A stretch of 64,000 bases of DNA from Vibrio parahaemolyticus. Lineage in GTDB: Bacteria; Pseudomonadota; Gammaproteobacteria; Enterobacterales; Vibrionaceae. The stretch spans positions 1,860,001-1,924,000 of the forward strand of contig NZ_UHIL01000001.1 in assembly GCF_900460535.1 (NCBI RefSeq). The letters are read 5' to 3'. The translations under genes and the position numbers were made by a program. Below the pieces are notes generated by a model, which saw only the letters and a program-made list of their open reading frames with translations, had not been told where the DNA came from and searched no databases. Of this stretch, positions 29,389 to 40,521 are shown piece by piece (positions within the stretch are counted from its first letter, which is position 1; every line of letters starts with the position of its first letter).

Positions 29389-30006
29389 ATGAAAAACATA
29401 ACTATTATTGCACTGTCATTAGTTGTTGCTGCATGTAGCTCTTCGAGTGAGCGAGGCGACGAATACGATTACATCGACACTCCTATTGCAGATCAATGGG
29501 CCGACCACCAAGATGACGACAGCGACGGTGTCATTAACCAGCGCGATTTATGTCCAGGCACACCATTAGGAGCAGAAATTGATAATGATGGCTGCGGATC
29601 TTACGCAAACTCATCACAACAAATGCAAATTCGAGTGTTATTTGCGAATGATTCAGATGAAATCAACCCGGTTTTCGCGAAGCAGATTCGAGAACTCTCA
29701 GATTTCTTGAAAGAATACCCAAGCACATCCATTGAGTTGCAAGGTTATGCGAGCCGCACAGGTGGATCTGAGCACAATTTAGATCTCTCCAAACGCCGAG
29801 CAGAGAACGTAAGAAAGGCGCTGCTTCAAAACGGTATTACTCCTGATCGAGTTACTATTGTTGGCTACGGCGAGACGGTTTTAGCAACAACCGGAACAGA
29901 CGAAGTAAGCCATGCTTTGAACCGACGTGTGACCGCAACTGTAGTAGGACATAAAGGTGAAGTGAAAAAAGAATGGACCATTTTCACCACACTTCCAAAA
30001 AGCTAA
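29389..30006 (+). CDS. OmpA-domain lipoprotein of adhesin cassette A
   Basis: 205 residues. It has a lipoprotein signal peptide with lipobox V-V-A-A-C (Cys 16), then an acidic calcium-binding-like stretch DDDSDGVINQRDLCPGTP. The C-terminal OmpA-like peptidoglycan-binding domain contains SIELQGYASRTGGSEHN and LSKRRAENVRKAL. It is probably anchored in the outer membrane and bound to the cell wall. A TolC followed by an OmpA-domain protein next to a giant adhesin is also seen in the Shewanella bpfA region, so it likely supports secretion or anchoring of the adhesin (inference). Confidence 0.88.
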   Translation: MKNITIIALSLVVAACSSSSERGDEYDYIDTPIADQWADHQDDDSDGVINQRDLCPGTPLGAEIDNDGCGSYANSSQQMQIRVLFANDSDEINPVFAKQIRELSDFLKEYPSTSIELQGYASRTGGSEHNLDLSKRRAENVRKALLQNGITPDRVTIVGYGETVLATTGTDEVSHALNRRVTATVVGHKGEVKKEWTIFTTLPKS

Positions 30007-30021
30007 CTATTCAAGAACATC

Positions 30022-30055
30022 AAAAAAGGTCTAGCAATTGCTAGACCTTTTTATT
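30022..30055. terminator. Bidirectional terminator between ompA-A and adhesin B
   Basis: Palindrome AAAGGTCTAGC-AATT-GCTAGACCTTT with flanking A- and T-runs. It separates the two cassettes. Confidence 0.9.
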
Positions 30056-30071
30056 AGAGGCTGATTTGTCA

Positions 30072-33000
30072 CTACATGTCTTTGTATTGAGAATCGAGAC
30101 TTGCAATCAAATGCTGTGTGATATCATCCACGCTTGCGCTATTGAAGTGGATATCTAATGTTGAGCTACCTTTAGTAATACTCAAATTCGTATCTGCGCT
30201 GCCATCTTGACTTACTTCAACATGATAGCCGCCAGCGTCTCCTGTATGATTACCTGATTGTAAATCACTTAACAGATCGCCTACTTCATCTTTCGATAAA
30301 TCATCAAACAGATCGGAGAAGTCTAGAGAGTCTTCACTGCTAGAAAAATCTGTGACAGTGTCGCGTTCGTTGGCCACGTCGATCCATTTGAAGATGTCCT
30401 CACCATCACCGCCAGTCAGAATGTCGCTGCCTAAACCACCAATCAAAATGTCATTATCTGCGCCACCGAACAGCTTGTCGTTTCCACCTTGCCCAAACAA
30501 GATGTCATTTCCTGCACCACCATAAATGGTGTCCGCTTGGTCATAATAACGAGATTGCTCAAACTCAGCTTGGTTTTCAGTAATGTAGTGATGAACTTCC
30601 TCCTTCGTTACCAGAGCAACATCTTTCCCCAGTTGAGAAGCTACATAGTTTTGTAGCGCAGAAACACCTTGCTCTCCATTGATATCAAAACGAATCGCAT
30701 CACCAAAAATGATGTCGTTTCCATCAAGGCTACTAATCTCATCCTTGCCTTGCATTAATGACACTTCTTTGCCAAGAATCACTTCTGCAAGTTGATTAAC
30801 ATCGATGTTAGTTCTTACAACACCATCAGAGTCAAAGTGTTTCAACGAATCTTCATTCAGATGACCGCCAATACCTATTGAGCGTACTTCGCTAAATTCT
30901 GCCAATGCGCTATATGCGTTATTTGCTTGCTCAAGAACGTTGTTCCCAAAGTCGTCATATTCGTAAGAATTCAGCATCCTACCCATCTCTTCACCAGTAG
31001 AAAGGGAATATACTGTTCCACGGAAATCTATGACTATTTTATTGTTGTATGTAACTGTATCGCCAAATCTATAATCACTTGGCAAGACATCAGCCAAGGT
31101 CACTAACTGCTGCTCTGATACGCCAAGTACAACACTCTCTTTACTGCTATACCAATTCACATTGTTGTCTGTAGCTTGGTTTGGACGACCATCAGAAATG
31201 AAATAGCTTAAATTCGTTGCGCCACTATCAGCATTCTCAAACCAGTTCAATGCTGATTGGAAGCCTGCTTCATAGTTTGTGTTACCGTCGCCGCGCTTCA
31301 CAATTGCGTCCAATATTGATTCTACTTGAGACTTAGCGTTGTCAGAGCTCAAATCCAACTCGAGCACCTGTTTGCTCTCAGTGGAAAAAGTGGTTAATAA
31401 AACGTTCACTTTGCCCGAATGAGGTCCACTCGCACTTTCGATCAGAGTATTCAGCACTGTTTTTAGTTCAGTTACCGCACGGCCAACGTCGTAACCCATA
31501 CTGCCAGACGTATCGAGCATAAAGGCAATGTTGTAATCCTGACCTTCGACAATTTGTAACCCTTGAACATCACCAACGATCACGTCGTTATCATCGGACC
31601 CAACTATGTTGTTATCACCATGCGTACCAGAAACAAACTCATAATCACGGACTGAAACAGAAGCCGTGTCCGCTCCCATTTGAGTATTGTTATTAACTTC
31701 AACACTTCCTGCCGTCGCTGTTACATCAAAATCTAACGAGCCATTGTAATCTGCTGGTACAGTAATCGTACCGCTTAGTTGATGACTGGTTTGATTTGGT
31801 TCACTTGAAAGGTCAACCGTGTAAGAACCATCGCTGTTTTCAGTAACCGTTTTGCCATTCACCTCTAATGTTAGCCCTGAAGGGATTCCCGTTAAGGTGA
31901 CGCTATCGTTAATGAATGACTCACTGCCATCCACATCGATAAGATCAAGGTTCAGCTCAAAAGAGACTTGCTGCTCTGTAAGTACAACATACTCTCCTGT
32001 GTTGTTATCTAGCTTGATAATGGCATCTTGGAAGATAAGTTGTTCAATTTCATAAAGGTGGTCACCCGACTCTTTATGAGTGCTCGAAACAACATCTTTT
32101 GTATCAATAAATCGACTATCTTCGACAATCCAATACGGGACTTCTGAGTGGTCAGATGCTGGGTAATAGCTGAAGTCGTAATCAGACAACTTACCAGAGT
32201 AAACAACTGTGTCCGTCTCAGCTTGATCATCTAATGAACCAATACCGCCATAGATAGAATCATTACCTCCTCCAGTCACAAAGATATCACTGCCTTGAGC
32301 ATCAACGTTGGCACCTGCTTGTTGATCACCTACAAAACTCAGTGGTGATTCAGTGTCTCCGCTTAGCATTAAGTCGTTACCAGCATGACCATTATTAAAC
32401 GCTTGTGTCACCACATGTTCAAAGTCAAGCCCTGGTAAATTACTTGCCTCAAGCAGATCTTTAAGTTCTTCGTCTGTAGACCAGCTTCCGCCTAATGTCA
32501 CAGGTACAGACGTTACTGGACCGAAAGTAAGGTCAATCTTAATTGGGTCCGCTACAGGCTCTATGTCGATACTCAACGTACCTGAAGCAGAAGAATTGCC
32601 ATCACTAACAGTGAAATGAATCTGCTCGTAAGTATCCAAGCCGTTCCCAACACCGTCTTTATCGAAAACATCTGCACCAGATTCATGTTCAGCAGGAACA
32701 TAGCGAACAAGACCACTTTCGATATCAGAAGCGAGTACACTGCCAGAAACCACTTCCCAACCATCAGGACCTTTCACTTGTAGTGAGCCATTTAGAGCAG
32801 AAGTGTCAAACTCAACACTTACCCCACTGTCAACGACTCCTAAATGTTCTAGTGTGATAACAATCGCTTCGTCTTCTAATCCGGAAATTTCGTTGCTTTG
32901 AACCGTTGGCGGAACATCATTATCATCAATATAGCCAACGCCAGATACATCTCCGACTTTAATCACAAGGCTTTCTGTTGATTCAACCAACTGATCATCA

Positions 33001-36000
33001 ATGCTTGGAATGGTAATCTCAAAGCCATTCACACCGGCTGGAACAATAAGGTATCCGCCCAAATACTTCACGCCATTAGTAAAAGTTGCGTTCGACAAAT
33101 CAATGTCTTGAGAGCTCGTACTAGAACCCTCTGCAGAGAAATCCACTTGATACTTAACGGTCTGATCTGTTGCATTATTTAGAGAAACAGAAAATGTGAC
33201 ATTGTCACCTTCAACAACAGTAACACCTGTAATGCTCTGCACAGCAGGTCCATTTTCCGCAACATTACCATCTAGCATTTCGTTAACGATATTGACTGTA
33301 GATGGATCGCTAACGCCACTTTCAGAGTCGACTGCCACATATCCAAAGCTGTCTTCGGCAGGAACACCTTCTACATAACGTAACTCCCAGTTACCTTCAT
33401 TTTTCGTAGAAAAATCTAACTGAGTAATGACCGAACCTTCAGGAAGAGCTAGATCTCTCCCATAACCAACGCTTGTTTCTTGGAATAGCATGAAGTTGCC
33501 TTCAGGCTTCAAAAACTCGAACGTTTGAGTCTGTTGGACATTATTTGAATCTAAGTATGTAACCGTAATAAGCGCTGCGTTGTCATCACCGTAATCAAAC
33601 AATCCACCTAATCCATCTAGACCAAGGTTTACAGAGCCAACAGGATTATTAGACAAATCGACCGTAATCGTTTCACCCTTCTCAATACCCTGCCCGTCAT
33701 TGTCAGCGATACCATTGCCGATGTGTGACACCTGACGGTTGTATTGCGCAAGTTCACCGCTATCAGAGGAAATCGTGATAGAGGCTCCATTTGCTAAATG
33801 CTCAATACGGGAATGTGATGGTCCACCATCCTCACTTAATCCCCAGTTATTGAAATCTGATGTAGATTCTGAGCCATTAGGCGTATTTGGACGATCTTTG
33901 ATACCTAATAAGAAGCCAACATTATCAGCTTCATAGTAAAGACTGTCTTTGTCATAAAGCGTATCGCTTACTTCTTTAATTTCGTGCAACTCACCGTCAC
34001 TATCTTTAAAGAACAACGTACCTGATGTTGGCAGTTCAGTAATCCGGACATGTAGATCGTTGCCTTTTAAGTCGTCTTCAACATCCGCGATATGATCCTT
34101 AGAGTCACCGCTCCCCAGAGGTTTCGTATCGGTATCAAACACAACTTGCGTAAGCTGATCATCGGCGACATGCGTAAAGTCTTCACTTTCAGGCTTGTCG
34201 TTTACTGGTGTCACATTGACCGTGACGGTGGTGGACTCAGACACACCGCCTGATGTCACGACATAAGTGAAAGTATCTTTACCGACGTAGTTATCATCTG
34301 GTGTGTAGGTCACCGTACCATCGTTGTTTACGGTGACGGTACCATTTTTAGGACCATTCTCAGCGTCCAGAGACACCACTTTATCGTCGCCTTCGAACGT
34401 GTCGTTACCTAAGACGTTAATGATAGTTGGTGTGTCTTCGACTACATTTGTGCTGTCAGCCTTGATGTCGACTACTGGTGCAACCGTAAAGTCCACCGTT
34501 TGGCTAATGCTTTCACCACTTGGGTCGGTAGCAGTAAACGTTAAGGTTTCTGAGCCGTTCCAGTCTGCTGTTGGTGAAATGGTAGCAACACCATTCACAA
34601 TAGAAATTTGGATGCTGTTATTGCCAGAGACTGAGAATTCTAGCGAGGAATCAGAATCTTTGAATACTTCATTCAAGTCGATCGTGTATGCATCGAAATC
34701 TTCCGATAACACTTGGTCTGCAATGGCATTTTCAACAGTCGGTGCATCGTTAACACGATTCACAACCAAACTATCACTGTCGTTAGCTGTTGGATTAACA
34801 CCATCCGATACTGACGCACTGATAGTCAGATCTTTAAGGTTGAGTTCGTCGTTGTTAACCGCGTCAACGCCCGCTTGAGTCAGCTTGACTTCATCACCAA
34901 CCAACACAAAGTAACCGTTTGAGTTGTTTTCTAGAGAAACGGTTAATTGGTCTTCTGGCGTATCAATATCAGCGACTTCCAACGTCGCCACTAACGTATC
35001 GGTGCTCACTGCGTTTTCAGTGATGCCCTCTACTGCATCAACCTTGATGGTTGGCGCATCGTTTACTGGATTTACTGTAACAGTTACTTTCGCTTCGTCG
35101 GTCAATTGGCCGTCCGTTACGGTGTAAGTGATTTCGGCGTCGCCATTGAAGTTCTCGGCCGGAGTGAAAACAAGTTTGCCATTCACCACTTCAACCGTAC
35201 CCTGCTCTTTAGGTACAGAGGCTGATTCAATACTCAGCTTGTCGCCATCCACATCAGAATCGTTTGGCAGGACATCAATGGTAACTGCGGTGTCTTCTTG
35301 TGTCGTAGCGATGTCATCTTTCGCCACTGGTGCATCATTCACTGGCGTCACATCGACGCGCACTGTGGTGGATTCCGATACCCCGCCTGATGTCACGACA
35401 TAAGTGAAAGTATCTTTACCGACGTAGTTATCATTTGGTGTGTAAGTCACGCTGCCGTCAGGATTGACCGAGACCGTGCCGTTGGCTGGGCCGTTATTGA
35501 TATCGAGCGACACCACTTTACCGTCGTCTTCGAACGTATCGTTACCTAAAACCTTAATGATGGTTGGCGTGTCTTCCACAACCGTCGCTTTGTCTGCCAC
35601 GATGTCCGCCACAGGCGCAACCGTAAAGTCCACCGTTTGGCTAACGCTTTCGCCGCTTGGGTCTTTAGCTGTAAACGTAATTGTCTCTTTGCCATTCCAA
35701 TCCGCAGTCGGATTGATTGTGGCGACGCCATTCACAATAGAAATTTGGATGCTGTTATTGCCAGAGACTGAGAATTCTAGCGAGGAATCAGAATCTTTGA
35801 ATACTTCATTCAAGTCGATCGTGTATACATCGAAATCTTCCGCTAGCACTTGGTCTGCAATGGCATTTTCAACAGTCGGTGCATCGTTAACACGATTCAC
35901 AATCAAACTATCACTGTCGCTCGCCGTTGGATTAACACCATCCGATACTGACGCGCTGATAGTCAGGTCTTTAAGGTTGAGTTCATCGTTGTTAACCGCG

Positions 36001-37496
36001 TCAACACCCGCTTGAGTCAGCTTGACCTCATTGCCAACCAACACGAAGTAGCCGTTTGAGTTATTTTCTAAAGAAACGGTTAATTGGTCTTCAGGCGTGT
36101 CAGTATCGCGAACCGTTAAGGTTGCGACTACCGTATCAGTGCTCACTGCATCTTCAGTGATGCTTTCTACGGCTTCAACCTTGATGGTTGGTGCATCGTT
36201 CACTGGATTTACTGTAACAGTTACTTTCGCTTCGTCGGTCAATTCACCGTCCGTTACAGTGTAAGTAATTTCAGCATCACCATTGAAGTTTTCTGCCGGA
36301 GTGAAGACGAGTTTGCCATCAACCACTTCAACCGTACCCTGCTCTTTAGGAACAGAGGCTGATTCAATACTCAGCTTATCGCCATCCACGTCGGTGTCGT
36401 TAGTCAGTACATCAATGGTAACTGCGGTGTCTTCTTGTATAGATGTGGTGTCATCAACGGCAACAGGACTGTCATTTACAGGCGTAACCGTAACAGTCAC
36501 TTTCGCTTCGTCCGTCAAATCGCCATCAGTTACGATATAAGTGATGGTTGCTTCACCGTTGAAGTTCTCAGCTGGCGTGAACACCAGTTTGCCGTCGACA
36601 ATGTCAACTGAGCCTTGCTCTGAAGGAACTGATGCTGATTGAATGCTGAGTACGTCACCTTCAACATCACTATCATTGACTAAAACATCAATCGTAACAG
36701 CGGTGTCTTCTCCTGTCGTAATTACATCATTTTCTGCGTTTGGCGCATCATTGATAGGCAGAATATCGAGATTTGCAGAACCAGATACCACTAGGTCTTC
36801 GTCATCAATAATGTCGAAAGTGAAAGAGACTTCTGTGTCATCATCGATTTGCGGAGTGAAAGTCCACGTGCCATCACCATTGTCGACAAGAGTACCATTC
36901 CCTTTATCGATAATGAGGTCCTCAACAGATAATGTGTCTTTGCCTTCATCATCAACATTTGACAGTAACTCTTCCGTCGTAATGATGATTGAACCACCGT
37001 CCTCTTCAATCACATCAAGAGTAACTGGCGTTGTTGCCAAAGGTTTATCAGTGCTATCAGCACTCGTTTGAAGATTACTTCGGAATAGATCGTTCAGTGC
37101 TAGAACTTGTGTTTGCGATAGTCCTAGAGACTCAATACCAATGGTTTCAAAACTGGTGGATGCCAAGAGTTCAGTACCATCGCGAACAATTGTCGCACTG
37201 GTTTGCAGACTAGAGCCGCCGTTCTCACCAGCTGCTGGCGCAAACTCTTCATCTACAGCAGAAGGGTCTTGTCCTTGTTCGATTGCACTAATGATTTGTA
37301 AAACATCATCAGTGACACCTTTAGAACCTTGCTCTTGAGTCAATTGCACGTTTAAATCCAGAGGGCCAACATCTGTTGATGTCACAACCACTTCTCCTGG
37401 TCGTGGCTGTTGTCCCTCCGTTAGTACTCTCAGCTTCCCATCTAATCCTATTACAACGACTTGATTGCCGAGTGAAACTAACGCTGTACGATCCAT
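30072..37496 (-). CDS. Giant LapA-like RTX adhesin B with cadherin-like repeats and a von Willebrand A domain
   Basis: 2474 residues from ATG 37496. The N-terminus aligns without gaps to adhesin A over 20 residues (both reach VVIGLDG or similar at 14-20) and has a LapG-type P-A-A-G at 87-90. The middle has tandem cadherin-like domains ([20 protein letters not shown] type) including a duplicated four-domain block with a 1137-base period. The distal part holds a unique region with possible ligand-binding folds, a vWA domain near 1980-2210 with the metal site DTSGS, RTX repeats near 2315-2370 ([16 protein letters not shown]) and a type I secretion end. The GTG at 37508 is in frame, but the alignment with adhesin A favours 37496. 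Function is inferred as surface or biofilm adhesion. Confidence 0.9.
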   Translation of the reverse strand: MDRTALVSLGNQVVVIGLDGKLRVLTEGQQPRPGEVVVTSTDVGPLDLNVQLTQEQGSKGVTDDVLQIISAIEQGQDPSAVDEEFAPAAGENGGSSLQTSATIVRDGTELLASTSFETIGIESLGLSQTQVLALNDLFRSNLQTSADSTDKPLATTPVTLDVIEEDGGSIIITTEELLSNVDDEGKDTLSVEDLIIDKGNGTLVDNGDGTWTFTPQIDDDTEVSFTFDIIDDEDLVVSGSANLDILPINDAPNAENDVITTGEDTAVTIDVLVNDSDVEGDVLSIQSASVPSEQGSVDIVDGKLVFTPAENFNGEATITYIVTDGDLTDEAKVTVTVTPVNDSPVAVDDTTSIQEDTAVTIDVLTNDTDVDGDKLSIESASVPKEQGTVEVVDGKLVFTPAENFNGDAEITYTVTDGELTDEAKVTVTVNPVNDAPTIKVEAVESITEDAVSTDTVVATLTVRDTDTPEDQLTVSLENNSNGYFVLVGNEVKLTQAGVDAVNNDELNLKDLTISASVSDGVNPTASDSDSLIVNRVNDAPTVENAIADQVLAEDFDVYTIDLNEVFKDSDSSLEFSVSGNNSIQISIVNGVATINPTADWNGKETITFTAKDPSGESVSQTVDFTVAPVADIVADKATVVEDTPTIIKVLGNDTFEDDGKVVSLDINNGPANGTVSVNPDGSVTYTPNDNYVGKDTFTYVVTSGGVSESTTVRVDVTPVNDAPVAKDDIATTQEDTAVTIDVLPNDSDVDGDKLSIESASVPKEQGTVEVVNGKLVFTPAENFNGDAEITYTVTDGQLTDEAKVTVTVNPVNDAPTIKVDAVEGITENAVSTDTLVATLEVADIDTPEDQLTVSLENNSNGYFVLVGDEVKLTQAGVDAVNNDELNLKDLTISASVSDGVNPTANDSDSLVVNRVNDAPTVENAIADQVLSEDFDAYTIDLNEVFKDSDSSLEFSVSGNNSIQISIVNGVATISPTADWNGSETLTFTATDPSGESISQTVDFTVAPVVDIKADSTNVVEDTPTIINVLGNDTFEGDDKVVSLDAENGPKNGTVTVNNDGTVTYTPDDNYVGKDTFTYVVTSGGVSESTTVTVNVTPVNDKPESEDFTHVADDQLTQVVFDTDTKPLGSGDSKDHIADVEDDLKGNDLHVRITELPTSGTLFFKDSDGELHEIKEVSDTLYDKDSLYYEADNVGFLLGIKDRPNTPNGSESTSDFNNWGLSEDGGPSHSRIEHLANGASITISSDSGELAQYNRQVSHIGNGIADNDGQGIEKGETITVDLSNNPVGSVNLGLDGLGGLFDYGDDNAALITVTYLDSNNVQQTQTFEFLKPEGNFMLFQETSVGYGRDLALPEGSVITQLDFSTKNEGNWELRYVEGVPAEDSFGYVAVDSESGVSDPSTVNIVNEMLDGNVAENGPAVQSITGVTVVEGDNVTFSVSLNNATDQTVKYQVDFSAEGSSTSSQDIDLSNATFTNGVKYLGGYLIVPAGVNGFEITIPSIDDQLVESTESLVIKVGDVSGVGYIDDNDVPPTVQSNEISGLEDEAIVITLEHLGVVDSGVSVEFDTSALNGSLQVKGPDGWEVVSGSVLASDIESGLVRYVPAEHESGADVFDKDGVGNGLDTYEQIHFTVSDGNSSASGTLSIDIEPVADPIKIDLTFGPVTSVPVTLGGSWSTDEELKDLLEASNLPGLDFEHVVTQAFNNGHAGNDLMLSGDTESPLSFVGDQQAGANVDAQGSDIFVTGGGNDSIYGGIGSLDDQAETDTVVYSGKLSDYDFSYYPASDHSEVPYWIVEDSRFIDTKDVVSSTHKESGDHLYEIEQLIFQDAIIKLDNNTGEYVVLTEQQVSFELNLDLIDVDGSESFINDSVTLTGIPSGLTLEVNGKTVTENSDGSYTVDLSSEPNQTSHQLSGTITVPADYNGSLDFDVTATAGSVEVNNNTQMGADTASVSVRDYEFVSGTHGDNNIVGSDDNDVIVGDVQGLQIVEGQDYNIAFMLDTSGSMGYDVGRAVTELKTVLNTLIESASGPHSGKVNVLLTTFSTESKQVLELDLSSDNAKSQVESILDAIVKRGDGNTNYEAGFQSALNWFENADSGATNLSYFISDGRPNQATDNNVNWYSSKESVVLGVSEQQLVTLADVLPSDYRFGDTVTYNNKIVIDFRGTVYSLSTGEEMGRMLNSYEYDDFGNNVLEQANNAYSALAEFSEVRSIGIGGHLNEDSLKHFDSDGVVRTNIDVNQLAEVILGKEVSLMQGKDEISSLDGNDIIFGDAIRFDINGEQGVSALQNYVASQLGKDVALVTKEEVHHYITENQAEFEQSRYYDQADTIYGGAGNDILFGQGGNDKLFGGADNDILIGGLGSDILTGGDGEDIFKWIDVANERDTVTDFSSSEDSLDFSDLFDDLSKDEVGDLLSDLQSGNHTGDAGGYHVEVSQDGSADTNLSITKGSSTLDIHFNSASVDDITQHLIASLDSQYKDM
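34200..36480 (-). repeat. Two copies of a 1137-bp four-domain block in adhesin B
   Basis: Stretches such as the one at 34591 and its partner at 35728 lie exactly 1137 bases (379 codons) apart. The encoded order of domains is the same in both blocks (PVNDAP domain, [11 protein letters not shown] / [11 protein letters not shown] domain, [11 protein letters not shown] domain, VVEDTPTII domain). The copies have diverged at scattered sites, so the duplication is older than the 732-bp one in adhesin A. Confidence 0.8.
37227..37238 (-). other. Predicted LapG-type cleavage site (P-A-A-G) in adhesin B
   Basis: Codons 87-90 counted from ATG 37496, the same numbers as in adhesin A. Cleavage is inferred. 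Confidence 0.6.
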
Positions 37497-37508
37497 ATAA
37501 AACTTCAC

Positions 37509-37895
37509 CCCAAATTACTGTCAACTTTTTGACTAACGATACTAATTTGCTATATATTGCCCGAATATATACTGCAATAACAGTAATTTGATGCCTATTT
37601 TCAACTTATAAGTCACAATTTTCCCATATTGTCGATTTTCAGTTGGTGGGTGATTTAGATCTCTGTATAAGCAACTATAAATGTAACAAAACCAAATAAA
37701 GGTGATATTAGTTCGAAGTTAAGCCCCGAGTAGGCGTATTTTCGTATCACTTTTGAAACACATTCTAAACAAAGCGATTGGTTACATCGTCGATTATTAG
37801 TGGTATTGTGCGCTAAATTATTGACGCCCTTATAGGTATTCCACTTATAAGCCCTCTCGCCTCGAGAAATTACATAACCATCTAGGAGAATCACA
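37509..37895. other. 387-base divergent regulatory region of cassette B
   Basis: AT-rich, especially 37520-37620. Must hold promoters for adhesin B and tolC-B. It carries the element ATTCTAAACAAAGC shared with cassette A. Nothing else could be assigned. Confidence 0.55.
37762..37775 (+). promoter_or_regulatory. Conserved upstream element, cassette B copy
   Basis: ATTCTAAACAAAGC lies 134 bases before the tolC-B start codon; see the cassette A copy at 27940. Confidence 0.4.
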
Positions 37896-39206
37896 GTGAA
37901 GTGGACTCGTGCCAACGCCTTTTGTATTGGTGTATTCGCCGCTAGTCATGCTTTTGGGCAAACACTAGAGCAAGCCGTAGAAAATACGCTAAAAACAAAT
38001 CCCGATATTAAAAGCGCGTTCAATGAATTCGTTAGCAAGCAGTATGTGAATGAAGCATCTGGCGGTGCTTACCTCCCTTCCGTCGATCTTGACGCAGGTA
38101 TCGGTTACGAAGGTATAAATCCTGCAGAATCAGGACGAGACTCAACCGATCTGACTCGTAAAGAAGCCACTATCACTTTAACGCAATTGATTTGGGATGG
38201 CTCTGCCACTCTTAATGATATGGACCGTACTGCTGCAGATGCAGAATCTGTGCGATACCAACTACTTGCGGATGCGCAAGACACTGCGTTGGAAGTGACT
38301 AAGGTGTACTTAGATTCCGTTAAAGCGTATGAAATTCTTTCTCTTTCAGAGAACAACCTGAAAGTTCATAAGAAAATTTATGAAGACATTAAAAAACGTG
38401 TCAACTCAGGTATCGGCTCGACCGCAGACCTGACTCAAGTTGAGGCGCGTTTAGCAAAAGCGCACGGTAACTTAGTTGCGGCTCAAAATAACCTGTTTGA
38501 TAGCCAAACGATGTTTACGCGTCTTGTCGGACAATCGCCACAAGGATTGATCTTCCCACGCGCGGATCAAAACTTCATCCCATACACAATCGATGAAGCG
38601 ATTGACTTGGCATTTGAATCTCACCCTGTCATCAAAATCTCGGTTGCAGATGTGGATTCAGCGAAGTTCCAGTACAAACAATCGAAAGGAACTTACTACC
38701 CGACCATTTCTGTAGAAGCAGCACAAACATGGCGCAACGATGCCGGCGGTATTGAAGGCAGCAGCGATGAAACGACAGCAATGCTTCGAATGCGTTACAA
38801 CTTGTTCAACGGTGGTAGTGATGTTGCGAACGCAGAAAGCTTTGCATATCAGTTAAACAAAGCGAAAGATCTACGAGAGCGCGCATACCGAAATGTCGAA
38901 GAAGGACTTCGCTTGTCTTGGAGTGCGTTAGATTTAACTCTGCAACAAAAAGAGTTTTTAGCTGACCACGTAGACTCAGCTTCTGAAACGGTCATTGCTT
39001 ACGAAAAGCAATATCGCATTGGTAAGCGTACTCTACTTGACCTTTTGAATACTGAAAACGAACTGTTCGAAGCAAGAAAGAACTATTTAGACGCTAAATA
39101 CGCGGAACAATACGCGAAGTACCGAGTGATGAATGCTACGGGTCAACTGTTGAATGCCTTGCGTGTTGATGTACCAACAGAATGGAACCAGAAGGTGGAG
39201 TACTAA
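37896..39206 (+). CDS. TolC-family outer membrane channel of adhesin cassette B (LapE/AggA type)
   Basis: 436 residues, a close paralogue of the cassette A TolC. Most positions are the same, including ENDLF/ENELFEAR-type helices and EKQYRIGKRTLLDLLNTE. The signal peptide ends near HAFGQ. It starts at GTG 37896 behind TAGGAGA. Differences are concentrated at the mature N-terminus (NPAESGRDS versus DPSDEVGRGN) and in the second half (WRNDAGGIEGS versus WKDDADGLKGR). The duct may be dedicated to adhesin B or interchangeable with the other copy. ompA-B starts two bases after its stop. Confidence 0.9.
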   Translation: MKWTRANAFCIGVFAASHAFGQTLEQAVENTLKTNPDIKSAFNEFVSKQYVNEASGGAYLPSVDLDAGIGYEGINPAESGRDSTDLTRKEATITLTQLIWDGSATLNDMDRTAADAESVRYQLLADAQDTALEVTKVYLDSVKAYEILSLSENNLKVHKKIYEDIKKRVNSGIGSTADLTQVEARLAKAHGNLVAAQNNLFDSQTMFTRLVGQSPQGLIFPRADQNFIPYTIDEAIDLAFESHPVIKISVADVDSAKFQYKQSKGTYYPTISVEAAQTWRNDAGGIEGSSDETTAMLRMRYNLFNGGSDVANAESFAYQLNKAKDLRERAYRNVEEGLRLSWSALDLTLQQKEFLADHVDSASETVIAYEKQYRIGKRTLLDLLNTENELFEARKNYLDAKYAEQYAKYRVMNATGQLLNALRVDVPTEWNQKVEY

Positions 39207-39208
39207 TC

Positions 39209-39829
39209 ATGAAACCGATGAAACTGCTATTGGCATTAAGCGTTATCGCCGTTACGCAACAAGCAATCGCTGAAGATGAGTACGATTACCGTGCATTCCC
39301 TACCGCAGAACAAATTGCTGACTTACAAGACGAAGATAACGACGGTGTGATTAACGCTCGCGACCTATGTCCGGGGACGCCAGCTGGCTCTGAAGTTGAC
39401 AATGATGGCTGTGGCGAATACATCAAAGCATCTGAGAAAATGCAGGTTCGTGTGCTATTTGCCAACGATTCTGATGAGATCAATCCGGTATTTCGTCGTC
39501 AAATTCGTGAGTTGTCCGAGTTCTTGAAGGATTACCCAACGACCTCGATTGAACTACAAGGTTACGCGAGTAAAACAGGTGGTTCAAAACACAATCAAGA
39601 TCTCTCTGAACGACGAGCGAAAAACGTGCGTGACGCGCTATTAAGTTACGGTATTGAACCAAATCGTGTTCGCATCATTGGTTTTGGTGACACACATCTA
39701 GCAGAGCAAGGCACCGATCAGGTAAGTCACGCACTTAACCGCCGAGTGACCGCATCTGTTGTTGGTTACAAGGGTAAAGTTAAAAAAGAGTGGACGATCT
39801 TTACGACGCTTCCTGAAGCAGAAAGCTAA
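39209..39829 (+). CDS. OmpA-domain protein of adhesin cassette B, without lipobox
   Basis: 206 residues. The signal peptide ends in QQAIA before EDEYDYRAF. Unlike the cassette A copy it has no cysteine at the cleavage site, so it should be a soluble periplasmic protein rather than a lipoprotein. The calcium-binding-like DEDNDGVINARDLCPGTP and the OmpA-like domain (SIELQGYASKTGGSKHN, LSERRAKNVRDAL) are conserved. Same position and two-base spacing to tolC as in cassette A. Confidence 0.87.
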   Translation: MKPMKLLLALSVIAVTQQAIAEDEYDYRAFPTAEQIADLQDEDNDGVINARDLCPGTPAGSEVDNDGCGEYIKASEKMQVRVLFANDSDEINPVFRRQIRELSEFLKDYPTTSIELQGYASKTGGSKHNQDLSERRAKNVRDALLSYGIEPNRVRIIGFGDTHLAEQGTDQVSHALNRRVTASVVGYKGKVKKEWTIFTTLPEAES

Positions 39830-39867
39830 TCTAAACTTTTACACTCTCACATCGCACTCAGATTTGA

Positions 39868-39896
39868 CAAAAGGAGCTTCGGCTCCTTTTCTTTTC
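39868..39896 (+). terminator. Terminator after ompA-B
   Basis: Stem AAAAGGAGC / GCTCCTTTT with a stable TTCG loop and a following T-rich run. Confidence 0.85.
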
Positions 39897-39979
39897 ATAG
39901 TGGCTTGAAGCCGTATTATGCTTTAGGAATCGGCGCTTTAGTGGTAATCTAGCGGCGTCATAACAATGAGAGTTTTGAA

Positions 39980-40333
39980 ATGAGCAAACTTACATCAGAT
40001 ATCCAAGCAAACCTTGATCTTTTCGTAGCAGAAACGAAAGAAAACCAACTCGTTTGGGGTCTACGCAATGAAGAAGGTTGGTTGTCTTGCGATTCAACTG
40101 AGTTCGAAAATAGCGAAGTAATGCCTTTCTGGTCTTCAAAAGAAGATGCTGAAGCGCACAACGTTGAAGAGTGGGCAGATTTTACTGTTCTTGAAATTCC
40201 ACTAGATATCTTTGTAGAAGATTGGCTTCTGACTCTTGCTGAAGACGGCGTTCTTGTTGGTACAAACTGGAATGATCAGCTAGAAGGCAAAGAAATGGAG
40301 CCTCAAGATCTAGCGAAGCTATACGTAGACTAA
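39980..40333 (+). CDS. DUF2750 domain-containing protein
   Basis: 117 residues, acidic and without signal peptide or membrane segments. Family-like features are QLVWGLRNEEGW, VMPFWSSKEDAEAH and WADFTVLEIPLDIFVEDWL, the pattern of DUF2750 proteins. Function is unknown. It lies between the adhesin cassettes and the diguanylate cyclase, but a terminator before it makes a shared transcript unlikely. Confidence 0.85.
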   Translation: MSKLTSDIQANLDLFVAETKENQLVWGLRNEEGWLSCDSTEFENSEVMPFWSSKEDAEAHNVEEWADFTVLEIPLDIFVEDWLLTLAEDGVLVGTNWNDQLEGKEMEPQDLAKLYVD

Positions 40334-40342
40334 TCGCGTTGA

Positions 40343-40367
40343 CCTCGGCACGTGTGCCGGGGTTTCT
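40343..40367 (+). terminator. Possible weak terminator after the DUF2750 gene
   Basis: Stem CTCGGCAC / GTGCCGGG with one G-U pair, followed by only three Ts. Confidence 0.5.
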
Positions 40368-40521
40368 ATTCCCTCCCCTAATTCTCAACACAAATATCGA
40401 CCCACTTCATAGTTTTTCCATTCAGTATTGTTTATTCACTTCACGTGGTCACATCGCCTATAAGATAATGGGTATAACATACTGAAAAGATTATATAAGA
40501 AAAACACAAGGCTACTTCCTT

